Shown here: positions 40,188-45,743 of the stretch, one piece after another
How the letters are laid out: every line of letters begins with the position of its first letter
How positions within the stretch are numbered: the first letter of the stretch is position 1
Assembly: GCA_900547645.1 (NCBI GenBank)
Contig: URHP01000004.1
Span: 1 to 45,743, forward strand
Length of the DNA stretch: 45,743 bases
DNA from: an uncultured Eubacteriales bacterium
GTDB lineage: Bacteria; Bacillota; Clostridia; Christensenellales; Borkfalkiaceae
Reading direction: 5' to 3'
Notes under the pieces: model-generated
Databases searched by the model: none
Told to the model about the DNA's origin: nothing
The model's input: only the letters and a program-made list of their open reading frames with translations
Position numbers and translations under genes: made by a program

Positions 40188-40562
40188 TCATTCCTTGCGC
40201 AGTTTCACGCCCGCAAGCGCGCCGAGCCCGCCCAGCGCGCCGCACACGAGCAGTTCGACAAGAAAGAGCGCATTGAGGCGGAAGCCCCCGCCGATGGCGG
40301 CAAACAGCAGCATGGCAAGCAGCGTTGCCGCGACGCCCGCAGCGATCCCCTTGAAGAACGCGCGCCCGTGATGGACGAACAGGAGCGGGAATAAAAACGC
40401 GCCCGCGCATTTGATCACCCAATTGACGGCAAGCACCGCGCCGTCCGCGGGCGCATACGCGCGCACAAAAACGGCGGCAAGCGCCGTCGCCACCAGATAG
40501 AACAGCGTACAAAAGAGCGCGGCAAGCGCGACTTCCTTGACGACTCTGCCGAAACCTTCCAT
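40188..40562 (-). CDS. YrzE/TIGR04086-type four-helix membrane protein
   Basis: 124 residues, almost all membrane: helices at about 10-33 (VALAALFCTLFYLVATALAA), 43-62, 68-90 (GIAAGVAATLLAMLLFAAIG) and 95-118. Size, helix pattern and position just before SCIFF/secDF match the small membrane proteins called TIGR04086 or YrzE, of unknown function. The ATG lies directly in the T-run of a strong hairpin (GGGGG-TTTTT-ATG), so the only ribosome site is the last arm of that hairpin. This suggests that expression depends on the hairpin being open. Confidence 0.78.
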   Translation of the reverse strand: MEGFGRVVKEVALAALFCTLFYLVATALAAVFVRAYAPADGAVLAVNWVIKCAGAFLFPLLFVHHGRAFFKGIAAGVAATLLAMLLFAAIGGGFRLNALFLVELLVCGALGGLGALAGVKLRKE

Positions 40563-40602
40563 AAAAACCCCCGCATCCGTGATATTCTACGGTATGCGGG
40601 GG
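40563..40602 (-). terminator. terminator-like hairpin abutting the yrzE-like start codon
   Basis: On the minus strand CCCCCGCAT-(A)-CCGT and ACGG-ATGCGGGGG form a 13-bp stem with one bulge and an 8-nt loop, followed by TTTTT and then the ATG of the next gene. It ends the lipoprotein array, and its GGGGG could also act as a ribosome site, so it may be a switch. Confidence 0.75.
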
Positions 40603-40647
40603 CTTGTTCCGTTATGACGTTTCAGAGCAGGGTGCCGTAAAGATCTT

Positions 40648-40869
40648 TTAAGAATTTTCTTCGCTTTCGTGCCAGATTCTTATTCGGTTTCCGTTATTAT
40701 AAAATTATGCAATGCTCATCAGTTCATCGTGCGTCAGGATCCCCGCTTCATAGGCTCCCTGCAAAGAATAAAATTCTCCGAACGGAGGACTGCCTTTGCA
40801 GCCCGCAAGCCCGACGCACATTCCCGCCGCCATGATTCCCGCAAGAATCACATAGCCTGCCCTTTTCAT
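40648..40869 (-). pseudogene. decayed small lipoprotein paralogue (54-codon remnant plus orphan C-terminus)
   Basis: An open frame of 54 codons (40869-40705) encodes a signal peptide almost identical to the upstream lipoprotein (MKRAGYVILAGIMAAGMC), the lipobox LAGC, and the family motif FYSLQGAYEAGILTHDELMS. It then stops at TAA. Reading on in the same frame gives FYNNGNRIRIWHESEENS and a second stop, which resembles the C-terminal motif of the array member at 41654-42130 (FLYWHTSQIQLWKED). The middle of about 110 residues is missing. I read this as a copy with an internal deletion; a functional 54-residue micro-lipoprotein is the alternative. Its ATG overlaps the upstream stop (ATGA). Confidence 0.6.
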
Positions 40870-41429
40870 AATGACGCTCCCCTGTTTTCTTCAAATGTGA
40901 TTTCTATATGATTCGGATTTGTCCAAATAAAATAACCTTTACCGGTAATAACTTGAAATGTTATATCGCCCAATTTCATTTCGGGAACAGACTCCAATTC
41001 CGGCTCATCCGTTTTCAGCAATAAAAAATGGCAGCCATGATATTCACCGTAATAGTTCAAGCATTCCATTTCTTCTTTATCGGGAATCTGATATTTGATT
41101 GTCTTATTCCATTCTTTTAATTGCTCTATCATATCTTTTGTATCAAACGTAGGACAATAATACAACGACGGTCCGATCCCCCCGAAATGGTCGATACTCT
41201 CTATGATCTCATCTTTGATTGCTTCCTGCGTTTCCTGACTGAGCGTTACCTTTTCACCCGATTCGATTTTCTCATTCAGCATTTTTAAATCATCATAAGT
41301 TATGATATTTTCCCAATATGCAATCTGTAATGTATAAAACGCTTCCGGTTCATCCTTGCAGCCCGCAAGTCCGATGCACATTCCCGCCGCCATGATTCCC
41401 GCAAGAATCACACAACCTGCCCTTTTCAT
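40866..41429 (-). CDS. small lipoprotein of the LQ-AY-L family, copy 2 (187 aa)
   Basis: Exported lipoprotein of unknown function. Signal peptide MKRAGCVILAGIMAAGMCIG with lipobox LAGC (Cys24). The motif FYTLQIAYWENIITYDDLKM follows right after the anchor, as in its paralogues. A middle helical part, then YYGEYHGCHFLLLK, and a beta-rich C-terminus (DITFQVITGKGYFIWTNPN). AAGGAGGTGAAG precedes ATG. It is part of a same-strand array with the genes at 41480 and 41654. It is more AT-rich than the flanking housekeeping genes. Families of this kind are common as unnamed proteins in gut Clostridia (recollection, not checked). Confidence 0.82.
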   Translation of the reverse strand: MKRAGCVILAGIMAAGMCIGLAGCKDEPEAFYTLQIAYWENIITYDDLKMLNEKIESGEKVTLSQETQEAIKDEIIESIDHFGGIGPSLYYCPTFDTKDMIEQLKEWNKTIKYQIPDKEEMECLNYYGEYHGCHFLLLKTDEPELESVPEMKLGDITFQVITGKGYFIWTNPNHIEITFEENRGASL

Positions 41430-41479
41430 CTCTTCACCTCCTTACTGAATTGACAATTGAAAAATAAAAAAGACGCATT

Positions 41480-41635
41480 TCATTGCGCCAAATCATCGTC
41501 GAGCGAGATTTCCGCACGGGTGGATTCCTCCGGCGCCGTCTGCTGCGCAAATACAGACAGCGTTCCAACTCCCGCCGCTCCCGACGCCACGATTGCCGCA
41601 AGCAGCATCCCTGCCAATACTTTGAACTTTTTCAT
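41480..41635 (-). CDS. 51-residue secreted peptide
   Basis: A small open frame with one of the best ribosome sites in the window (AAAGGAGGAAAAACAAATG). MKKFKVLAGMLLAAIVASGA is a classic Sec signal peptide, and cleavage is likely after SVFA at residue 30. The mature part would be only 21 residues, acidic, with no cysteine: it begins QQTAPEES and ends SLDDDLAQ. It lies 18 bp after the lipoprotein at 41654 and before the one at 41429, in the same orientation, so it is probably co-transcribed. No family recognised; a secreted signal or immunity-like peptide is possible but unsupported. Confidence 0.8.
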   Translation of the reverse strand: MKKFKVLAGMLLAAIVASGAAGVGTLSVFAQQTAPEESTRAEISLDDDLAQ

Positions 41636-41653
41636 TTGTTTTTCCTCCTTTGT

Positions 41654-42130
41654 TTAATCCTCTTTCCATAACTGTATCTGGCTTGTGTGCCAATACAAAA
41701 ATTGAATATCATCAACCACTTGTATCTGCGGCTCATCATCTACAGCTGGATAATCAAAATAACTATTCGTAAATCGAAAAGCAAAATATTTATTATAACA
41801 ACCAAGATACTTTACGATTTTAAATCCGCTCTCCGTCGCATTTATTTCGTAATCTTCACGAAATATCTTTGCAACACATTCCCGGATCTTTTTCGCGGTT
41901 TTTTCGTCCAATTCCCCGATCGGTTCCGGCGTAAAACCCTGCAAGGCTTCCTGATTCCTTTCTATGTCTCCGTTATGATATGCGATATTCAAAAGATCTT
42001 CTCTGTCGATCCCCTGCGCGTCGTAGACGTCTTGCAGATAATAAAGCGTGCCGTAATCTTTCGAGCATCCGCTCAACGCACACAGCCCTATCAGCAATGC
42101 GCACAGTGCCATCCCGATTGCCCTTTTCAT
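41654..42130 (-). CDS. small lipoprotein of the LQ-AY-L family, copy 1 (158 aa)
   Basis: First gene of the lipoprotein array. Signal peptide MKRAIGMALCALLIGLCAL with lipobox LSGC (Cys22). The shared motif is LYYLQDVYDAQGIDREDLLN then IAYHNGD. A conserved-looking IVKYLGCYNKYFAFRF in the middle and a C-terminal FLYWHTSQIQLWKED complete the family pattern. AAGGAGGTGAAAAA precedes ATG; a longer frame from 42172 lacks any ribosome site. The promoter at 42275-42303 leaves a leader of about 140 nt. Function unknown. Confidence 0.85.
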   Translation of the reverse strand: MKRAIGMALCALLIGLCALSGCSKDYGTLYYLQDVYDAQGIDREDLLNIAYHNGDIERNQEALQGFTPEPIGELDEKTAKKIRECVAKIFREDYEINATESGFKIVKYLGCYNKYFAFRFTNSYFDYPAVDDEPQIQVVDDIQFLYWHTSQIQLWKED

Positions 42131-42274
42131 TTTTTCACCTCCTTTCGGATCATCAAAAATACAAAACGGCACTGCCGATTTTGGATTGGGGCGCCGTTCG
42201 TCCTGTTCATCATTCTCGCCTCCGACCGATGCGTTATATCTGTCCTTTCCTCTTTTTGTTGTAAATCTGTAAAT

Positions 42275-42303
42275 ATACTATCACAAATGCCGTCCTTTGT
42301 CAA
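42275..42303 (-). promoter_or_regulatory. sigma-A promoter of the lipoprotein array
   Basis: Minus strand TTGACA (42303-42298), a 17-bp spacer and TAGTAT (42280-42275). Confidence 0.88.
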
Positions 42304-42332
42304 TCCCCGTTTTAAACGACTGCCCGCGCATT

Positions 42333-42367
42333 AAAAACGCCCGACGCGTAAAAAACGCGTCGGGCGT
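42333..42367 (-). terminator. intrinsic terminator of degV
   Basis: The stem ACGCCCGACGCG / CGCGTCGGGCGT (12 bp) is followed on the minus strand by TTTTTAA. The loop is itself T-rich on this strand. Confidence 0.92.
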
Positions 42368-42379
42368 GAATCCTTCTGA

Positions 42380-43258
42380 TTATTTTTCCAACGGAACGGG
42401 GCGCTTGTCCCCCGCAAAGATGACGCCCAGCGTTCCGGGCCCGCAGTGCGATCCGATGACGGGGCCGACGATCTGCCGCACCACTTTGGCGTTCGGGCGC
42501 TTTTCCAGAATGAGATCGCGGAGCTTGTCGCCCTCTTCGGCACAGTCTGCATCCACAACGTAGACGGGGCAGCTTTCGTCGGTGAGTTCCTGCGCAACTT
42601 TGTCGGCAAGCGTGCGGATCGCCTTCTTTCTGCCCGCGATCTTGGAGAGCACGCAGAGCCCGCCGTCCGCCCCCACCGAGAGCATGGGCTTGAGCCCCAG
42701 AACGGTGCCTGCGACCGCTGCAAGCCCCGAGCATCTGCCGCCGCGCTTCAGGTGCATGAGGTCGTCTACGACAAAATAGACGCAGACGCGGTCGGTAAAT
42801 GCGGCAAGGAAATCGAGGATCTCCCGATCGGACGCGCCCTTTTGTTTGAGCAACGCCGCCTGTTCCGCCTGAATGCCCGCGCCCAGAGAGATGCTGTTGG
42901 TATTAAACACCGTGCATTTACGGTCGGGATAGATCTCTTTCAGCTCGCGCAGGGCAAGCTCAAGCGACTGGAACGTACCGCTCAGCTTGTGCGAAAAGCT
43001 GATGTACAGAATGTCTTCGCCGCGCTCGAAATAGGGCGTCAGAAACTTTTTGTAGTCCTCCGGATTGAGCGCCTGCGTCTTGGGAATGTTCCCCGCGCGC
43101 ACCAGGTCGTAAAATTTACGGAAATCCGTCGCCTTGCCGAGATCGTAAAAATATTCCTGCCCGTCGATATAGTAGGGCATGGAGATATAGTCGAGCCCGA
43201 GCTCCTCGGCGCGCGTGTACCACAGCTCGCCGTTGGAATCAAAGATCATTGTACTCAT
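42380..43258 (-). CDS. DegV family fatty-acid-binding protein
   Basis: A cytosolic lipid-binding protein of the DegV/FakB type; FakB partners present fatty acids to the kinase FakA, giving acyl-phosphate that PlsX and PlsY use. 292 residues. Family landmarks: MPYYIDGQEYFYDLG near residue 27, IPKTQALNPEDYKKF, YISFSHKLSGTFQSL (fatty-acid carboxylate site, SGTFQS), VFNTNSISLGAGI, HLKRGGRCSG, and VIGSHCGPGTLGVIF with the conserved histidine. The N-terminal beta strand ends in FDSNGEL, with the serine as usual. GAGGAAAATTCC precedes ATG. A FakA-like kinase gene is not seen in the window. Confidence 0.94.
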   Translation of the reverse strand: MSTMIFDSNGELWYTRAEELGLDYISMPYYIDGQEYFYDLGKATDFRKFYDLVRAGNIPKTQALNPEDYKKFLTPYFERGEDILYISFSHKLSGTFQSLELALRELKEIYPDRKCTVFNTNSISLGAGIQAEQAALLKQKGASDREILDFLAAFTDRVCVYFVVDDLMHLKRGGRCSGLAAVAGTVLGLKPMLSVGADGGLCVLSKIAGRKKAIRTLADKVAQELTDESCPVYVVDADCAEEGDKLRDLILEKRPNAKVVRQIVGPVIGSHCGPGTLGVIFAGDKRPVPLEK

Positions 43259-43306
43259 GGAATTTTCCTCGTTCTGTCATTGATTTTTGTGACTTTCGTC
43301 GTCTTT

Positions 43307-43335
43307 ATTTTACTCCCGTGCGCGCCGTTTGTCAA
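43307..43335 (-). promoter_or_regulatory. sigma-A promoter of degV
   Basis: Minus strand TTGACA (43335-43330), a 17-bp spacer and TAAAAT (43312-43307). Confidence 0.85.
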
Positions 43336-43387
43336 CAAGATATGACATAATATTTACTTTAGCAACCATCGGACGCTGTTCCAAATG

Positions 43388-43416
43388 TTGACAGACACAT
43401 AAAACTCTGCTATAAT
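43388..43416 (+). promoter_or_regulatory. promoter abutting the start codon of the GNAT gene
   Basis: TTGACA (43388-43393), a 17-bp spacer and TATAAT (43411-43416). Only six bases separate the -10 box from the ATG at 43423, which is therefore at about +1. Confidence 0.92.
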
Positions 43417-43422
43417 GCCCGC

Positions 43423-43866
43423 ATGATACGCAAGCTGACGCCACAGGACGAAGCGGTCTTTGTTGCCATGTCCGAAGAATTTTACGCATCCCCCGCCGTG
43501 GAGCACGCCGTGCCCCGCGACTATCATACGCGCGCCTTCCGCGAGCTTATGCGCTCGGACGAATATCTCGAAGGGTATCTGCTGTGCGACGGCGAAACGC
43601 CCGCAGGCTATGCCCTGCTGCAAAAGACCTATTCGCGCGAAGTGGGCGGACTTGCCCTGTGGATCGACGAGATTTACCTGCGTCCCGCCTTCCGCGGCAA
43701 GGGGCTTGCCAAAGAATTTTTTGCCTTTGCGGAAACATTCGGCGCACCGCGCCTGCGGCTGGAAGTCGAACCGGAAAACGAACGCGCGGTCGCGCTCTAT
43801 GGAAAACTCGGCTACCGCTATCTGGAATACCGTTCCATGGTAAAAGACCAAAGCGCGAACGGATGA
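43423..43866 (+). CDS. GNAT family N-acetyltransferase, probably leaderless
   Basis: A 147-residue acetyl-CoA-dependent acyltransferase. The acetyl-CoA pyrophosphate loop is in LRPAFRGKGLAKEFF (about residues 86-100; R-G-K-G-L-A), preceded by the beta strand LWIDEIYL and followed by the typical RLRLEVEPENERAVALYGKL and GYRYLEYRSM. The substrate cannot be told. The ATG at 43423 falls at the expected transcription start, so there is no leader and no ribosome site. The next in-frame ATG (residue 16) has none either. The gene converges on mutY across a long palindrome. Confidence 0.92.
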   Translation: MIRKLTPQDEAVFVAMSEEFYASPAVEHAVPRDYHTRAFRELMRSDEYLEGYLLCDGETPAGYALLQKTYSREVGGLALWIDEIYLRPAFRGKGLAKEFFAFAETFGAPRLRLEVEPENERAVALYGKLGYRYLEYRSMVKDQSANG

Positions 43867-43904
43867 GCGCCCGTAGGAAACAAAGGTTTTATAATTTATT
43901 GATA

Positions 43905-43941
43905 TGCGCGGGGCGCGGACAGTTTGTCCGCGCCCCGCGCA
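43905..43941. repeat. long GC-rich intergenic palindrome with GGACA/TGTCC core
   Basis: Perfect 17-bp arms TGCGCGGGGCGCGGACA / TGTCCGCGCCCCGCGCA separated by GTT, between the convergent GNAT and mutY genes. On the plus strand it is followed by ACATTATTTTACC, so it could serve as a weak terminator, but no clean T-run follows. Confidence 0.85.
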
Positions 43942-43944
43942 ACA

Positions 43945-44937
43945 TTATTTTACCCATTCCAGAAATGCCCTGAACGCCGAAGGCAGGGCATATATGGCGG
44001 AAATTTCATATGCGGTCGCCCACACATAGGGGGGAAGCTCCTCGCCGACGGGGATGAGTTTGCCCCGCATGTGCCATTCCACATGTGTGAAGACGTGCTT
44101 TGCGCGCTTTTCCGCCGACGGCGCTCCGAAATCGGGCGCTTCGCCCTCGAAAAACGGGAACTGCCACAGCCCCGCCAGCAGTCCCTTTGCGGGACGCTTT
44201 TCCAGCGCGTACTTTTCGCCGCATTTCAGTACGCAGACCGTGGCTTCGACAATGCGCCGCGCCTTTTTTTCGCTGCGCACGGGAAACGCCTCTTCCCTGC
44301 CCGCAAGATGCGCGCGGCACACGTCCGCCCACGGACAGTTCCCGCACGCGGGCGCTCCGTTGGGCATGCAGACGATGGCGCCCAGCTCCATGAGCGCTTC
44401 GCAGAAGTCCGCCGTCTCGGGCGGATAAACCGCCCGCAGAAGGTGCGCGTATTTTACCCGCACGGCGCCGTCATCCACGTTCGACCCGTCCGCATACAGA
44501 CGGCTCAGGATGCGCAATACGTTCCCGTCCACGGCGGGCGCGGGGATCCCGAGTGCGATGGAGCAGACTGCGCCCGCGGTGTAATCCCCCACGCCGGGCA
44601 GCGCGCGCACCCCTTCGAACGTTGCGGGAAATCCATGCTCCGCAATGACCTTCGCCGCCCTGTGCAGGTTGCGCGCGCGGGAGTAATAGCCGAGCCCCTC
44701 CCACAGTTTGAGGACTTCCTCTTCATCGGCGGCGGCGAGCGCCTCCGCCGTGGGAAACGCCGCCAGAAACTGCACATAGCGTTCCTTCACCGCCTCCACG
44801 CGCGTCTGCTGGAGCATGAGTTCGGCAACGAGCGCGGTGTACGGATTGCGGTTCCTGCGCCACGGGAGATCTCTTTTGCAAACGCGGTACCACTCCAGAA
44901 GGGGCGGTACCGCGTCTTTCAATAACCGGATCTCCAT
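43945..44937 (-). CDS. mutY: A/G-specific adenine DNA glycosylase MutY
   Basis: Removes adenine mispaired with 8-oxoguanine or guanine. 330 residues. The catalytic glutamate lies in AELMLQQTRVEAV (about residue 39), the helix-hairpin-helix is LPGVGDYTAGAV (about 113-124), and the catalytic aspartate is in AVDGNVLRI. The Fe-S cluster cysteines are in CMPNGAPACGNCPWADVC, with seven residues between the first two where E. coli has six, a spacing I recall from clostridial homologues. A C-terminal NUDIX-like 8-oxoG recognition domain follows from about 225. The start overlaps the fhs stop by one base (TGATG), so the two are coupled. Confidence 0.96.
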   Translation of the reverse strand: MEIRLLKDAVPPLLEWYRVCKRDLPWRRNRNPYTALVAELMLQQTRVEAVKERYVQFLAAFPTAEALAAADEEEVLKLWEGLGYYSRARNLHRAAKVIAEHGFPATFEGVRALPGVGDYTAGAVCSIALGIPAPAVDGNVLRILSRLYADGSNVDDGAVRVKYAHLLRAVYPPETADFCEALMELGAIVCMPNGAPACGNCPWADVCRAHLAGREEAFPVRSEKKARRIVEATVCVLKCGEKYALEKRPAKGLLAGLWQFPFFEGEAPDFGAPSAEKRAKHVFTHVEWHMRGKLIPVGEELPPYVWATAYEISAIYALPSAFRAFLEWVK

Positions 44938-45743
44938 CAGAACAGACCTGTGATGACGCCGTTTTCATCCACGTCGATCTTCTCGGCGGCGGGAACGGGC
45001 GGCAGCCCCGGCATGGTCAGGATATTGCCCGTGAACACGACGACGAAGCCCGCGCCCGCGGAGATCTTTACGCTGCGCACCGTGACGATGAAATGCTCGG
45101 GCGCGCCCAATTTTTTTGCATCGTCCGAGAAAGAGTACTGCGTCTTCGCCATACAGACAGGCGTCCTGCCGAAGCCGAGCGCCTCCAGCCGCGCGATGCC
45201 CTCCTCCGCTTCGGGCGTATACTCCACCCCGTCGCCGCCGTATACCTTTTTGACGATCGCGGCGATCTTCGCCTTGATGGGCATGGTCTCGTCGTAACAG
45301 TAGCGGAACTCACTTTTGGTCTCGCACAGCGCGACGACCGCCTTCGCAAGCGCTTCGCCCCCCTTTCCGCCCTCCGCCCAGACGGTGGAAAGCACGGTCT
45401 CGACGCCCAGCTTTTTGCATTCCTCCATGACGAGCGCGATCTCCGCGTCCGTATCGGTGGGGAAGCGGTTGAGCGCAACGACCGCGGGCAGACCGTATAC
45501 TTCCTTCATGTTGCGCACATGGCGCAGAAGGTTGGGCAGTCCCGCTTCGAGTGCGGACAGATTTTCCTGCGAAAGGTCCGCCTTTGCAACGCCGCCGTGC
45601 ATTTTGAGCGCGCGGACGGTCGCCACCACGACGCACGCCGCAGGCCTGAGCCCTGCAAAGCGGCACTTGATGTCGAGAAATTTTTCCGCACCGAGATCGG
45701 CGCCGAATCCCGCTTCCGTGACGACGTAATCGCCCAGCCGCAG
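44937..45743 (-). CDS. fhs: formate-tetrahydrofolate ligase, C-terminal part
   Basis: ATP-dependent formation of 10-formyl-THF from formate, the entry to one-carbon metabolism and the Wood-Ljungdahl methyl branch. Only the last 268 residues are inside the window; the gene continues past the right edge. Visible landmarks: [20 protein letters not shown] at the edge of the window, [41 protein letters not shown] and the C-terminal [20 protein letters not shown], all characteristic of the family (about 555 residues in full). It ends by overlapping mutY. Confidence 0.97.
   Translation of the reverse strand: MRLGDYVVTEAGFGADLGAEKFLDIKCRFAGLRPAACVVVATVRALKMHGGVAKADLSQENLSALEAGLPNLLRHVRNMKEVYGLPAVVALNRFPTDTDAEIALVMEECKKLGVETVLSTVWAEGGKGGEALAKAVVALCETKSEFRYCYDETMPIKAKIAAIVKKVYGGDGVEYTPEAEEGIARLEALGFGRTPVCMAKTQYSFSDDAKKLGAPEHFIVTVRSVKISAGAGFVVVFTGNILTMPGLPPVPAAEKIDVDENGVITGLF

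Noticed and set aside
40705..42130. Lipoprotein array as a mobile element or phage remnant
   Set aside because: No transposase, integrase, flanking inverted repeats or target duplications were seen; simple tandem duplication explains it.
44330..44400. MutY Fe-S motif with seven rather than six residues between the first two cysteines
   Set aside because: I recall the same spacing from other clostridial MutY proteins, and all four cysteines are present, so it is not a defect.
1..45743. tRNA, rRNA, SRP RNA or other structured RNA genes
   Set aside because: None could be recognised by conserved sequence, although ffh and ftsY are present; the SRP RNA must lie elsewhere.

Overview
The window looks like a metagenome-derived contig of a GC-rich member of the Clostridia (Bacillota). 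Evidence is the conserved Firmicutes gene neighbourhoods (ylxM-ffh-rpsP-khpA; plsX-rnc-smc-ftsY; yrzE-secD-secF-recJ-relA), a SpoVB-type flippase, HemZ, MazF/NdoA, DegV, and above all the clostridial SCIFF peptide with its radical SAM maturase. The exact lineage (a Christensenellales-like group is my guess) is inference. Bases 1-47 are not genomic: they are the end of an Illumina P7 oligo, an 8-base index and the Nextera read-2 transposase sequence. The first gene is therefore cut and its apparent C-terminus is artefactual.

Layout. 48-6.2 kb: a truncated Big_2 lipoprotein, a cysteine-rich protein, a LysM protein, a SpoVB-like flippase, pgi and a DMP19-like protein. 6.3-10.1 kb: a very large secreted lipoprotein with a Big_2 domain, three InlB-type repeats and an SGNH hydrolase domain between two similar beta-rich domains. 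10.2-19.5 kb: two minus-strand operons for protein targeting, chromosome and RNA work, namely plsX-rnc-smc-ftsY and ylxM-ffh-rpsP-(membrane protein)-khpA. 19.6-22.8 kb: a cation efflux transporter, an orphan mazF and citrate synthase. 23.0-24.2 kb: two tandem paralogous double-HTH regulators behind a pair of inverted operator-like sites. 24.2-26.8 kb: rpsO-pnp. 26.9-29.3 kb: small regulatory, zinc-ribbon and membrane genes. 29.4-40.6 kb: a long minus-strand series, yrzE, scfA (SCIFF), scfB, secD, secF, recJ, relA, an MBL hydrolase and hemZ. 40.6-42.3 kb: an array of small related lipoproteins with a decayed copy and a 51-residue secreted peptide. 42.4 kb to the end: degV, a GNAT acetyltransferase, mutY and the 3' part of fhs.

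The signals are unusually legible. Most promoters are near-perfect sigma-A sites with exactly 17 bp between TTGACA-like and TATAAT-like boxes, and they decide several starts. Two genes (the cation transporter and the GNAT) have the -10 box 6-7 nt from the start codon and look leaderless. Many genes end at hairpins with T-runs. A second class of long GC-rich palindromes without a T-run lies only between genes. The most interesting biology is the SCIFF ranthipeptide locus with its internal hairpins, the lipoprotein array, the SGNH lipoprotein and the double-HTH pair. No CRISPR array, tRNA, rRNA, insertion sequence or prophage was seen.
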